Assembly: GCF_002160135.1 (NCBI RefSeq)
Contig: NZ_NFJZ01000001.1
Coordinates: forward strand, 248,001 to 312,000
DNA: 64,000 nucleotides
Source of the DNA: Lachnoclostridium sp. An196
GTDB taxonomy: Bacteria > Bacillota > Clostridia > Lachnospirales > Lachnospiraceae
Reading direction: 5' to 3'
The translations under genes and the position numbers were made by a program. This document shows positions 26,848 to 36,550 of this stretch, piece after piece. The notes under the pieces were generated by a model. The model ran no database searches. It was given only the letters and a program-made list of their open reading frames with translations, and was not told the origin of the DNA. The first letter of the stretch is position 1. Each line of letters begins with the position of its first letter.

Positions 26848-29800
26848 ATGAAGAGAAAGACAGTATTGAGGATTTTATCCTGTGCACTGGCATGCGTGAT
26901 GCTTTTTGAGACGCCTCTGCAAGCTTCGGAATTATCGGGAGACAGTGAAATAATGTATACAGACGAGGGCGGAGAAACCGATACGGATACATCGTCAGAT
27001 CAGAAAGAAGATTCGGAAGGAACTGGAACCGATACGGATAATCCTGATGGCAATATAGAACAGACGGGAGAATCGGAAGAAGGCTCTGAGGAGTTGTCAG
27101 GAACAGACGGGCAGACGCAGACAGAGCCGGGAAGCGGAGAAACGACGCCGGAAGAAGGGGACAATGATTCGGCCCCGCAGGATGATGGAACAGGACAGAA
27201 TGATTCGTCAGGGGAGAATCTGGAGGATGGTGGAATGCTGGATGTGCAGCAGCCGGCAGATGGTCTCCTAGTGGAACAGCCGCCGGAAAACAGCCTTTCC
27301 GAGGATAACCAAACACTAGAAAATAGTCTTCCTATAGACGGACAGCAGCCGGAGATATTGTCTGACAGCTTTGTGTTATCGTTTGAACAGCCTGCGGAAG
27401 AAGTCGCGGCGGATTTCACAGAGTATGAAAGAGTGATGACGGCTGTGGCAGAGGCATGGACGAACGGGACGGTTCAAGTAGATTTGTCGGATGCGGCGCT
27501 GTCCCGGGATCTGGTACAGGAACTTTTGGAATATATGGTTCAGCAGCCGGAGTATGACAGTTCCTGTTTGCGCCCGGAAGTTATTTATACATATATTTTA
27601 GAAGAAAAGACGCAGTCCCGGCTGGTACAGACGGTGGACTTTAGCTATCTGGTTATGGAAGCGCCGAAAGCGGTAGCGGAGGTTCACGATTTTACCGGGA
27701 TACAGTTGAGCTGGAGCGCGGTAGAAGGCGCGTCTTCTTACGAAGTGTATCGGGCAGAGGTTCAGGATGGAGGCGCGGCAGAGGAAGAACTTATCTATCA
27801 GACAGAAGAGAACAGCGGGGAGACTTCTTATAAGGACCAGGGAGTATCTTATGGAAAGACATATATCTATCAGATAAAAGCTGCTTGCGCGGAGAATGGC
27901 CGTATTTACAGGAGCGCCTTTTCAGAAGCGGCAGAAATTCTGGCAGAGGCAGACGCTCCGGAAGGGTTGAATGCATCTGCCGGGGGGAATGTGGTGGAAC
28001 TGTCCTGGAGTCAGGTAGAAGGGGCTACGGGATATGAAGTAGAAGCGCTGGATTCTGCATCCGGAGAATATACTTTCCTGGGAAGTACCGGAGAAACATC
28101 ATATGTCCATGAGGAACTTGACTATGATGCTTTTTATAATTATCGAGTGCGCGCGGTATACCAGAAGCAGAGAAGCGGTGCGGCGTATTCCGCATATTCG
28201 GACGCTGTGGAGGTCAGAACAGAAACGCCGGTTCTGGATGCAGTTGCGTTGTCAGCGTCACCTGCGGCATGGAACCAGATTGTACTTACCTGGAAAGGAA
28301 CAGATTCTTCCGTCGGCTATGAACTGGAAAGAAAAGCTGACAATGGATCGTACAGCAAGATTGCAGATATTCAGGCTGGCGTTGGGGCTTATACAGACCT
28401 GTCGGTAGAACCGGGAGTGCAGTATGGTTACCGGATCCGTCCGGTGAAGCAGCTGGGAGGACAGGTGTTTTATGGAGAATATTCCGCAGAGCAGACCGTG
28501 CAGACCGTATTGAATGCACCGGCGGCCGACAGCGTGAGGACATCGGATGCCCAGTCTTTGACGGTGTCTTGGGAGGCGGTGGAAGGAGCAGGCGGATATG
28601 AACTGTATCGTTCGATTTCTTCTGGAAGCGGATATGTTTTGGCTGCGAATCTGAGCAATGGTCAGACGGAATACCGTGATACAGGGCTTGCAGTGGGTAA
28701 TACTTATTATTATAAAGTCCGCGCGTATTATACTGTAAACGGGAGAACAGTATATTCAGAAGATTCTGCTGTTGTAAGTGGAATGGTAAAACTGAGCCAG
28801 GTAACCGGACTCAGGGTGCAGATGACGAAATATAATACGCTGCAGCTGAACTGGAATGCAGTGGGAGACGCCAGAACTTATGAGGTCTATTATTCCACAT
28901 CTCCGGACAGCGGATACAAACGTGCCACATCCACAAAGAAGACAACTTATAAGTTCACAAAAGCAAAATGCGGCCAGACATATTATTTCAAGATTCGGAC
29001 CTATGAAAAGATCGGAAAAGTGAAATATTACAGTGATTATTGCGCTGCAGTATCGGGAAAGACGGTTCTGGTGGGAACCCCGACTGTATATGTTTCTAAA
29101 ACAAAATATAACAGCGTGACGATCAAGTGGAGCAAGGTGCCCTCCACGAGAAAATATGAGATTTATTATTCCACTTCGCCAGATGGAGAGTATAGGTTCC
29201 TGAAATCTCAGGGGGGAACCAGCTATACGCATAAGAAGCTGACTACGGGCGTTACTTATTATTATAAAGTGCGGCCGACCCGGGATTATTTCTATGGGGA
29301 ATATTCCAATGTGACTTCGGCGAAGCCTGTGTTGGGCGAGCTGAAAAATCTGAAGGTGAAGACCGGGACGAACCAGCTGAAGGTTTCCTGGAAGAGTGTC
29401 AGCGGTGCGCAGGCGTATGTCCTGATGAGGTCGGACAGCGCAGACGGCGATTATGTGGAGATCAGCAGGGCAAAGAAGACTTCCTATACAGATAAAGGAC
29501 TACAGGCAGGAACGACCTATTATTATAAAGTGTATGCGATTGCAGGAATTTATCAGACGAATACTCTGGGACCGGTAGGCCAGGCAACGAAACCGCCCAA
29601 GTTGGTTTCCCCGCCTTCAAAACCTCCAGTGGAAAAAGATATGTATTATGGCATAGACGTATCCAGTTATCAAGGAACGATCGACTGGGAGGAAGTGGCG
29701 GACAGTGGCATTGACTTTGCCATGATTCGGATCCTTACCGGAAAGAGAACTTCAAATCTGGATAAAGATACGAAGTTTGAGTATAATTATAGAAATGCCA

Positions 29801-30246
29801 GAGAAGCAGGGATCAAAGTAGGAGTATACCGTTATACCTACGCCACGACGAAGTCTGGGGCCCGCCAGGAAGCGACGGAGATCGTGGATGCGCTGGGAGG
29901 CCGGTATCTGGAGTATCCGATTGTGCTGGATCTGGAGGATTCCACGGTGCTGAACCGGACGACCCGGGAGAAGCGTACGGAGATTATACAGGAGTATAAG
30001 AAGATCGTGGAACGTGCCGGGTATAAGTTTGCGCTGTACGCGAATAAAAACTGGCTGGAGAACTATATCGAACCGGAAGCACTGGAAGGCGTAGATATCT
30101 GGCTGGCCAGATGGAGGAGTCTAGATCAGGGACCGGGATACAGCGGACCGGGCAATCTGACCATGTGGCAGTATACCAGTACTGGAAGTGTGGATGGAAT
30201 TTCCGGAAACGTAGACCGGAATGTAAGTTATAAAAATTATAAATAG
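26848..30246 (+). CDS. Secreted muramidase: acidic linker, seven FN3 domains, GH25 catalytic domain
   Basis: A protein of about 1,132 residues. A signal peptide (residues 1-26, ending LQASE) is followed by a very acidic Ser/Thr/Gly-rich linker (about 30-180) and a helical segment. Seven fibronectin type III repeats of about 90 residues (roughly 270-920) carry the recurrent Y-x-V-Y and TYYYKVR signatures. The C-terminal GH25 lysozyme domain (about 935-1132) begins YYGIDVSSYQG and has the catalytic IVLDLED motif and a final WQYTSTG. It should cut the muramic acid-GlcNAc bond of peptidoglycan outside the cell. ATG 26848 is correct for the GAGGAGA site; ATG 26836 overlaps that site. No LPxTG or membrane anchor is seen, so it is probably released or wall-bound by its repeats. 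Confidence 0.92.
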   Translation: MKRKTVLRILSCALACVMLFETPLQASELSGDSEIMYTDEGGETDTDTSSDQKEDSEGTGTDTDNPDGNIEQTGESEEGSEELSGTDGQTQTEPGSGETTPEEGDNDSAPQDDGTGQNDSSGENLEDGGMLDVQQPADGLLVEQPPENSLSEDNQTLENSLPIDGQQPEILSDSFVLSFEQPAEEVAADFTEYERVMTAVAEAWTNGTVQVDLSDAALSRDLVQELLEYMVQQPEYDSSCLRPEVIYTYILEEKTQSRLVQTVDFSYLVMEAPKAVAEVHDFTGIQLSWSAVEGASSYEVYRAEVQDGGAAEEELIYQTEENSGETSYKDQGVSYGKTYIYQIKAACAENGRIYRSAFSEAAEILAEADAPEGLNASAGGNVVELSWSQVEGATGYEVEALDSASGEYTFLGSTGETSYVHEELDYDAFYNYRVRAVYQKQRSGAAYSAYSDAVEVRTETPVLDAVALSASPAAWNQIVLTWKGTDSSVGYELERKADNGSYSKIADIQAGVGAYTDLSVEPGVQYGYRIRPVKQLGGQVFYGEYSAEQTVQTVLNAPAADSVRTSDAQSLTVSWEAVEGAGGYELYRSISSGSGYVLAANLSNGQTEYRDTGLAVGNTYYYKVRAYYTVNGRTVYSEDSAVVSGMVKLSQVTGLRVQMTKYNTLQLNWNAVGDARTYEVYYSTSPDSGYKRATSTKKTTYKFTKAKCGQTYYFKIRTYEKIGKVKYYSDYCAAVSGKTVLVGTPTVYVSKTKYNSVTIKWSKVPSTRKYEIYYSTSPDGEYRFLKSQGGTSYTHKKLTTGVTYYYKVRPTRDYFYGEYSNVTSAKPVLGELKNLKVKTGTNQLKVSWKSVSGAQAYVLMRSDSADGDYVEISRAKKTSYTDKGLQAGTTYYYKVYAIAGIYQTNTLGPVGQATKPPKLVSPPSKPPVEKDMYYGIDVSSYQGTIDWEEVADSGIDFAMIRILTGKRTSNLDKDTKFEYNYRNAREAGIKVGVYRYTYATTKSGARQEATEIVDALGGRYLEYPIVLDLEDSTVLNRTTREKRTEIIQEYKKIVERAGYKFALYANKNWLENYIEPEALEGVDIWLARWRSLDQGPGYSGPGNLTMWQYTSTGSVDGISGNVDRNVSYKNYK

Positions 30247-30260
30247 CAAAATCATATGCA

Positions 30261-30302
30261 GGGAGTCGTGGTATGTAGGAGTATATACCATGACTTCCTT
30301 TT
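30261..30302 (+). terminator. Intrinsic terminator after the GH25 gene
   Basis: GGGAGTCGTGGTAT (30261-30274) pairs with ATACCATGACTTCC (30285-30298) over 14 bases including two G-U pairs, followed by TTTT. It starts 14 bases after the GH25 stop codon. Confidence 0.8.
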
Positions 30303-30314
30303 CGGTGTAATTGG

Positions 30315-30343
30315 TTGACAAAGGGAGGTGAAAACTATATTAT
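30315..30343 (+). promoter_or_regulatory. Main promoter of the polysaccharide operon
   Basis: A perfect TTGACA (30315-30320), a 17-base spacer and TATTAT (30338-30343). It follows the GH25 terminator directly and precedes the first operon gene (30397) with an untranslated leader of roughly 45 bases. Nearly all downstream genes to 63954 are close together or overlapping, so this may feed the whole locus. Confidence 0.75.
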
Positions 30344-30396
30344 AAAATAGGTTTTTTATTATTTTATGTAAAGAAAATGTTGAGTGAAAAATAAGG

Positions 30397-31692
30397 ATGA
30401 ACAAAATTAAAAAAATTGAAATAAAAAATAAAAAGGTGTATCTGGTACTGGAAAGTATGAGAAAAACTCTTTGCACAGTTGCCAATATGCTTTACTTGGT
30501 TATGTTTGCCGTGTTGACGGCAAGAACATTTTTGAGTACAACAGAGTTTAATATTCCATGGAGGGTGTTGGCACAGAGCGACAATGTATGGCATCAGACA
30601 GCATATATGCTGCTGTTCAGCCCTCAGATCGTTCTTGCAGTTATTGTCATTTTTCAATATGTTTTCAGTGGGAACTATAATTGGAAAGAATATATTCTGG
30701 CATTGATCATGGGCTTCCTGATGTTCCGGATTACAGATGCGAACGGTGGGAGCAGCTTATTGGCGTATGTGTTGTTAGCGCTTGGAGCCAGAAATTTTTC
30801 GTTTCGAACGTTGATGCGGATTTATTTCCCGATCGCAGTAGGGATAGCGCTGGTTACGGTGGCTGGCTCTCAACTGGGATGGGTGGAAAATCTGGTGTAT
30901 GCAGCAAGAGAAGGGAGGACTTCTTTCGGATTTATATATCCTACAGACTGTGCGGCGCATTTTTTGTTTTTGGGATTGGGGTACTGGTATATAAGAGGGA
31001 AAAAACTTCATTATCCCGAAATCCTTGTGTTTTTCAGTCTGGGTCTTGCCGCATGGTTCGGGTGTAAAGGCAGGTTTTCTACGGTGCTGCTGATGCTGGT
31101 CACTGTCAGCGCGTTTATATACCTGTCCTTTTTAAAAAGGGTGAAAAATCCGCAGAGATGGGATCAGATTTGGTCGGGTATCCCGTCTAAAGTATTGATT
31201 TTGATGCCTCTTTTGTGTAATTTGGGGGTTCATATTGTAAGCATTTGTTATTCTGTTGATAACAAGTTTTTGACGTGGTTTGACAGTGTTCTGAATGGCA
31301 GGCTGTCGTTGGTGAAAAAGGGAATCGAAATCTATGGATTTCGATTATGGGGGAGAAATATTCCTATGACCGGAGGCGGCGGGGGTGTGAATATGCCAAG
31401 CAAGTATTACTATATTGATAGTTCTTATATGCAGGTCAGTTTGTTATATGGTTTGATAATACTTGCTGTAGTGCTGGTTTTGTTTACTATGGCATGCCTG
31501 TATGCCCGCAGGGAAAAGGATTGGATATTATTGTTGGTATTATCTTTTGTGGCACTGCACGGATTATTTGAACATCATGCGTTTCAGCTGGCGTATAGCC
31601 CATTCCTTTTTGCTGCGTTTGCAAAAGGAGAGCAGGCGCATGGTTTTGGTAAAAGAGTAAAAATGTTTCTTAAAAAGACGGAGCAAAGTTGA
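30397..31692 (+). CDS. Multi-pass membrane protein, likely Wzy-type polysaccharide polymerase
   Basis: A 431-residue protein with about ten membrane helices. A large loop near residues 305-345 contains a glycine-rich TGGGGGVNM stretch, resembling the long outer loop of O-antigen polymerase/ligase proteins. The first position in the operon and its topology suggest polymerisation of repeat units on the outer face. Wzy proteins have little sequence conservation, so the call rests on topology and context. A second polymerase-like gene lies at 56057, so the two may act on different bonds, or one may be a ligase. Confidence 0.6.
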   Translation: MNKIKKIEIKNKKVYLVLESMRKTLCTVANMLYLVMFAVLTARTFLSTTEFNIPWRVLAQSDNVWHQTAYMLLFSPQIVLAVIVIFQYVFSGNYNWKEYILALIMGFLMFRITDANGGSSLLAYVLLALGARNFSFRTLMRIYFPIAVGIALVTVAGSQLGWVENLVYAAREGRTSFGFIYPTDCAAHFLFLGLGYWYIRGKKLHYPEILVFFSLGLAAWFGCKGRFSTVLLMLVTVSAFIYLSFLKRVKNPQRWDQIWSGIPSKVLILMPLLCNLGVHIVSICYSVDNKFLTWFDSVLNGRLSLVKKGIEIYGFRLWGRNIPMTGGGGGVNMPSKYYYIDSSYMQVSLLYGLIILAVVLVLFTMACLYARREKDWILLLVLSFVALHGLFEHHAFQLAYSPFLFAAFAKGEQAHGFGKRVKMFLKKTEQS

Positions 31693-31694
31693 AT

Positions 31695-33347
31695 ATGGAA
31701 ATAAGTCGGAAGAAGGAATGTAAATATCTGGGGTTTGCAGTTGCGCTGCTGTTGGTTTTAGGATTGTTCCTGGTGCGGGATTATGGGATCTGGTATGATG
31801 AAAACGTAGAGATTGACATTGCCCGCATGAATTTGAAAGAATATGTTCGGGTGATCTGTGGGGAAGACAGCGGCATTTTTCAATTTATGGACGATAAGAT
31901 CGGAGATCTCATGGACTCTGTGGAGATTGATCATGGGGAAGCATTGATTTATCCGGCGGCGGCCGTGGTGTCTGTTTTGCGGGAAATCGGACATGCGGAC
32001 TGGGGTATGTGGTTTTATCACTATTACCTCTGGTGCTGGTTCGTGGCAGGGCTTGTATGTTTATATTTAACGGGAAAATATTTGACCGGGCAAAGGAGAT
32101 GGGGAATTGTGGCGGCTGCGATGCTGCTTTTGCACCCCCGGTTTTTTTCTGAAGCTTTTTTTAACAATAAGGATGTATTGATGCTGTCTGCCACAGCTAT
32201 TTGTATATGGTTCGGTATACGCTTCATGGAATCAAAGACGTGGAAGTGGAGTGTGATATGGGGGATTAGTGTTGCGTTTTGCACAAATCTTCGGGTGGTT
32301 GGCGGTTTGTATGCAGTTTTATTTGAAGGAATGTACCTGATTGAGTATTTGCAGGACGGGTGGAGAGATTATAGAAGACTGGGGACAGGACTGGCGGCGG
32401 CTGGAAGCGCGGTATTGGCATTTGTCCTGATCACACCGGCAACATGGCCATCATTGCTGGATTATTTGATTTATACGATATCTAATGCGTCTGGCTTCTC
32501 AAGATGGGATCACTGGGTGCTTTATGCGGGAGATCTTTATCGGTATACGGTACATCCTTTGCCATGGCACTATATTATGTGGATGATTGTAATCACGACT
32601 CCGGTGATATTTGTGGTGATGATTCTGATCGGCCAGATTAATTTGTTGAGAAGTATGGTCGGCGCGGTAAAAAATCGAAACTGGAGAGAAAAAACGGTCA
32701 AATATGGTATCCTGCTTGGCCTGATGGTATGGGTTCCGTTACTGGTTTATATGTTAAAAAGGAGCAATGTATATAATGGGTGGAGACATTTCTACTTTAT
32801 TTATCCATCTCTTGTATTGCTTGCGGTTATGGGAATGGCTTCGCTGGTAAAATGGATATCCTGGAAACGGCCGGTGTGGGCAGTAATGGCAGCGCAGGGG
32901 ATGTTTTGTGTATATTTGCTGGTTTCAGGACATCCGCTTCAATATGTATATTATAATTTCCTGGCGGGAAATAACGTGGAAGAAACTTATGAAGTGGATA
33001 CTGGGGTGTTGGCATTCCAATATGCTTTAAAACAAATTTTGCAACAAGATGATTCTGACAAAATATTGATTTCATCGGATAATTTAGTGTCTTATTATGG
33101 AATCAAAATGGCATGGGAAGTGCTTCCGCATGATGAAAAAGACCGTATTCAGATCGCGGAACCGGAGACAAAGGAGTGCGAGGAAGCAGATTACCATATA
33201 TACAACCATACTCGGATTTTGATGGATACCCGGATTTATGAGGAAGGCCTGGACGGCGGAACGTATTGGGAACCCAAAGAGAATTATGAATATTTTCAGA
33301 CGATTGAGGCGTATGGTCTGGATATCCTGGATATCTATAAACTATAG
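31695..33347 (+). CDS. GT-C type membrane glycosyltransferase (family 39-like)
   Basis: A protein of about 550 residues. The first helix is followed by an acidic outer loop beginning DYGIWYDENVEID. This resembles the first-loop Asp/Glu motif of PMT/ArnT-like enzymes, which use polyprenyl-phosphate sugars as donors. About ten helices follow, then a soluble C-terminal domain of about 130 residues. Start ATG 31695 is preferred to TTG 31689. It overlaps or abuts both neighbours. It probably adds a side-branch sugar to the polymer or a cell-surface acceptor outside the membrane; the donor and acceptor cannot be deduced. Confidence 0.65.
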   Translation: MEISRKKECKYLGFAVALLLVLGLFLVRDYGIWYDENVEIDIARMNLKEYVRVICGEDSGIFQFMDDKIGDLMDSVEIDHGEALIYPAAAVVSVLREIGHADWGMWFYHYYLWCWFVAGLVCLYLTGKYLTGQRRWGIVAAAMLLLHPRFFSEAFFNNKDVLMLSATAICIWFGIRFMESKTWKWSVIWGISVAFCTNLRVVGGLYAVLFEGMYLIEYLQDGWRDYRRLGTGLAAAGSAVLAFVLITPATWPSLLDYLIYTISNASGFSRWDHWVLYAGDLYRYTVHPLPWHYIMWMIVITTPVIFVVMILIGQINLLRSMVGAVKNRNWREKTVKYGILLGLMVWVPLLVYMLKRSNVYNGWRHFYFIYPSLVLLAVMGMASLVKWISWKRPVWAVMAAQGMFCVYLLVSGHPLQYVYYNFLAGNNVEETYEVDTGVLAFQYALKQILQQDDSDKILISSDNLVSYYGIKMAWEVLPHDEKDRIQIAEPETKECEEADYHIYNHTRILMDTRIYEEGLDGGTYWEPKENYEYFQTIEAYGLDILDIYKL

Positions 33348-33356
33348 GTGGATTTA

Positions 33357-34583
33357 ATGAGACAGAAAGCAGATAACACAGAAAAGCAAAGTATACCAGA
33401 TAAACATTTAATAGTTGCAATATTGGTATTATTTTTGGCGACATTTGGAGCCTTAGGAGGATATCAGCTCTATGCGATGGTTACCGAGGGAAAACCTACG
33501 GTGAAAACGGCGGAAATGCGGCGGGAAGAAACAATAGACGGATATGAGAGTCCGGAAGAGGTGGCTGAATACGTATTGTATTGGATTCACCAGGATGACT
33601 TGGATCTGGCATTGCGGGGATGTGCGATTGAAGAGATTGCCCAAAATTTTTTCCTGCAAAGCTATTGTGAAGTTCTGGAGACTTTTCCGTATACAGACAT
33701 GCTGGCACCTTCAGATTATGAAAGTCCGGCATATATGAAGATCAATCAGGCTCGTATGACAGCGGTTTATTCTGATATGGTGGAACAGTGTATAGGGATA
33801 TTAGGATCGGAAGTTGACCTGGAAATCGTGAGTATTGCCGCTGATATACCGGAGAATGCAGACGGATATTATTATCAGGATATCCGTGATATTTGCAGTA
33901 TTGTAGGCGCCAGGGATGCGCGCAATGTGGTGATTCAGATGCTTGTGGATGGTGTGCCGAGACAGATGACTATGACTGCCGCACGGTACAGAAGCCACTG
34001 GAAGATTATTCAGTTTAGTGCATATGATAATTATAATTATACAGAACCGCAGATTGCAGAGTATGCAGAGATGTCAGCTTCAGCAGAACTCCCGATTCCG
34101 TGGGAAGATATGCAGGAGCAGATTCTTCCATGCAATTATCTGATCGCCGGGAATGAATCGGAAGAAGATCCGGAGAAGCTGATCCGGAAATGGTTTGTAT
34201 ATCTACAGAGAGGAGATATCTGGAAAGCTTTATCGTACTGCGATCTGTACAGTATGGATGAGGAATGGTATCCGGACAGTGTTTTTTTCTCAAAACAGAG
34301 TGCAGCAGCGGCAACGCTTCAAAAAATATATTATGACCTTCTCTTAAGCGATGCTAATCAGATGAGCTGGATCTACCAGAATGTGAAAGATGAGGCGGTT
34401 AACCTGGTAAGCCTTCTGGATACATCAAATATGGTATATACTTCATTAACAGGACTGCAAGTATTGGAAGAAGGAGATAACTATATAAAATATCAGGTGA
34501 ATTATTCATATGACTGGAAAGGATTTTCTAGGGTAGTGACTTTAAACTATGAGAATGGGTGGAAGATAGAAGGGATTGAATAG
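33357..34583 (+). CDS. Single-pass extracytoplasmic protein with an internal duplication
   Basis: A protein of about 408 residues. One N-terminal membrane helix (about residues 20-40) anchors an outer part made of two similar halves. Each opens with a helix pair (PEEVAEYVLYWIHQDDLDLAL and PEKLIRKWFVYLQRGDIWKAL) and closes with a beta segment ending in HWKI or GWKI. This is the shape of NTF2-like/DUF4878 folds. ATG 33357 is six bases after AGGTGG. No catalytic motif is visible. It may be a chaperone-like or receptor component for the surface polymer. The function is unknown. Confidence 0.6.
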   Translation: MRQKADNTEKQSIPDKHLIVAILVLFLATFGALGGYQLYAMVTEGKPTVKTAEMRREETIDGYESPEEVAEYVLYWIHQDDLDLALRGCAIEEIAQNFFLQSYCEVLETFPYTDMLAPSDYESPAYMKINQARMTAVYSDMVEQCIGILGSEVDLEIVSIAADIPENADGYYYQDIRDICSIVGARDARNVVIQMLVDGVPRQMTMTAARYRSHWKIIQFSAYDNYNYTEPQIAEYAEMSASAELPIPWEDMQEQILPCNYLIAGNESEEDPEKLIRKWFVYLQRGDIWKALSYCDLYSMDEEWYPDSVFFSKQSAAAATLQKIYYDLLLSDANQMSWIYQNVKDEAVNLVSLLDTSNMVYTSLTGLQVLEEGDNYIKYQVNYSYDWKGFSRVVTLNYENGWKIEGIE

Positions 34584-34586
34584 AAA

Positions 34587-35558
34587 GTGAATGACAGGGA
34601 AATATCGATCAGTGTTATTGTGCCGGTATATAATGCTGCGGCTTATTTGGAGGAATGTGTTGACTCGCTGGTGAAACAAATATATAAGCCGGCAGAAATT
34701 ATCCTGGTGGATGATGGCTCTACGGATAAAAGTCCCGAGATGTGTGATTCATTTTCTCAAAGATACTCTTATATTAAAACAATACACACAAAAAACGGAG
34801 GAGTTTCTTCTGCGAGGAATATAGGTATAGAAGCAGCTCAGGGAGAATATTTAATTTTTGTGGATTCGGATGACAAGGTTCACCAGGAATTGTTATCACA
34901 GTATAAGACATATTTTTCTCCGGATTGTGTGGTAATGTGTTGTTCTCAAACCGATATGGATACAACAGGGAATGCTCCGGTGGAAGAATATACAATTCAG
35001 GAATTTATGGAGATGTTTTCCAAAGGATACATTAATGTCCCATGGAATAAAATGTATTCTTCTGAAATTTTGAGAAAAAATCAAATTCGTTTTCCTGAAA
35101 AAATGAATTTAGGAGAAGATATTGTTTTTAACCTCCTGTATTTTGAACAGGCGCCTGAAAGATATCGTATTATTAAAGCGCCATTATATTGGTATAGAGA
35201 AAATGTGGATAATAGTTTAAGCAATTGCTTTCATGAAAATTTATTTGACATTCAATTATGCATATTCCAAAATTTAAATGAATTTTTGGAAACTATGGGA
35301 GTAGATGACAGAAGGAACAAAGCTATATATTTACGGCTTTTTTGGAATCGGATGTATATGACGTTGAATATCTATCGGAGTCAATTGAAAAAAGAAAATA
35401 ATTATGAAGTTAAGAAAAAGTTTTATGATATATTGCAGAATCCTTTTTGGGAAATTTTATGGGAAGAGTGCAGGAAGGAAAAAGTAATTACATTAAAAAT
35501 GCTGATGAAAAAGTTTCATGTGGCGTGTTTAAGGTTGCATAGAGGGTATTGCATATGA
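34587..35558 (+). CDS. Family 2 glycosyltransferase
   Basis: A 323-residue GT-A fold enzyme. It opens with the family signature SVIVPVYNAA, then VDDGSTDKS, GGVSSARN and the metal-binding DSDD near residue 95, followed by GEDIVF. A family 2 enzyme adds a sugar from a nucleotide donor on the cytosolic side. GTG 34587 is the only fitting start, with a weak ribosome-binding site, and probably relies on coupling to the preceding gene three bases upstream. The gene is AT-rich, like the next four. Sugar specificity cannot be read. Confidence 0.85.
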   Translation: MNDREISISVIVPVYNAAAYLEECVDSLVKQIYKPAEIILVDDGSTDKSPEMCDSFSQRYSYIKTIHTKNGGVSSARNIGIEAAQGEYLIFVDSDDKVHQELLSQYKTYFSPDCVVMCCSQTDMDTTGNAPVEEYTIQEFMEMFSKGYINVPWNKMYSSEILRKNQIRFPEKMNLGEDIVFNLLYFEQAPERYRIIKAPLYWYRENVDNSLSNCFHENLFDIQLCIFQNLNEFLETMGVDDRRNKAIYLRLFWNRMYMTLNIYRSQLKKENNYEVKKKFYDILQNPFWEILWEECRKEKVITLKMLMKKFHVACLRLHRGYCI

Positions 35559-36526
35559 GTGAATGTCGAATTTCTGTGATTGTTCCTGTGTATAACGTAG
35601 AAAAATATTTGATTAGATGCGTTGAATCTTTACTGGAACAGAAAGGGGAAAATGGATTTTGGGAAATTATATTAATCGATGATGGGAGCAGAGATAGCAG
35701 TGGTCAAATCTGCGATAATCTAGCAGAAAAAAGCAGCAAAGTACGTGTGTTTCATAAAGGCAATGGTGGATTGTCCTCTGCCCGGAATAAAGGAATTTCT
35801 GTGGCAACGGGGGACTATGTAATGTTTGTAGACTCGGATGATTATATAGAATGTATGGCAGTGAATGCCCTTGAAAAGACATTAAAAAAATACCCCATGA
35901 TAGATGCTATAGTTTTTGATGGGATGGAAGATAATGAAAAGAACTGTAAAGTCATGCGGGGTAAAACTTCTCTGAGCGGTCACTGTGTATCTGGCAGAGA
36001 TTACTTACTTGAACATTATAAGAACAGAACTTTGAGTGTGGAGGCATGCCTGTACTTGTACAAAAAAGATTTTCTGGATAAGAACAATCTGCGGTTTCGA
36101 GAAGGAATTTTGCATGAGGACGTTGAATTTACTCCGAGAGCTATACTGGCGGCGGATCAAGTGGCAGAGATATCGGATACGTTATATCATTATGTAGTAA
36201 GAGGAGATTCGATCAGTACATCACAAAATAAAGAAAAAAATATTAAGGATTTGTTTCAAACACTTGAAAAGTTAAATGTGCTGGCAGAGCAACAGGACAG
36301 AGAATTGTGTCTTTGGATGAAGAATGCCGTTTTGAACAGTTATCTAAATATGATATATGAAACACGTATGTACCAGGCAAGATATAGAAAATACATCGAT
36401 AAGCGTTTTTTGTTTGGAAAAGCAGCTACTGTGTATAACCGAATGCGTGTTTTGCTTTGTTTTTTGAATGTACATTTATATTGTAAAATAAATGATATTT
36501 CTAAAAAGTTGCCAAAGAGTTTTTAG
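35555..36526 (+). CDS. Family 2 glycosyltransferase
   Basis: A 323-residue GT-A enzyme with SVIVPVYNVE, IDDGSRDSS, GGLSSARN and DSDD, then HEDVEF in the acceptor half. ATG 35555 lies eight bases after AGAGGG and overlaps the stop of the previous transferase by four bases. It resembles its neighbour in layout but not closely in the C-terminal half, so the two probably add different sugars. Confidence 0.87.
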   Translation: MSECRISVIVPVYNVEKYLIRCVESLLEQKGENGFWEIILIDDGSRDSSGQICDNLAEKSSKVRVFHKGNGGLSSARNKGISVATGDYVMFVDSDDYIECMAVNALEKTLKKYPMIDAIVFDGMEDNEKNCKVMRGKTSLSGHCVSGRDYLLEHYKNRTLSVEACLYLYKKDFLDKNNLRFREGILHEDVEFTPRAILAADQVAEISDTLYHYVVRGDSISTSQNKEKNIKDLFQTLEKLNVLAEQQDRELCLWMKNAVLNSYLNMIYETRMYQARYRKYIDKRFLFGKAATVYNRMRVLLCFLNVHLYCKINDISKKLPKSF

Positions 36527-36550
36527 ACATGGAAAGGGAAGACTCAGAGT

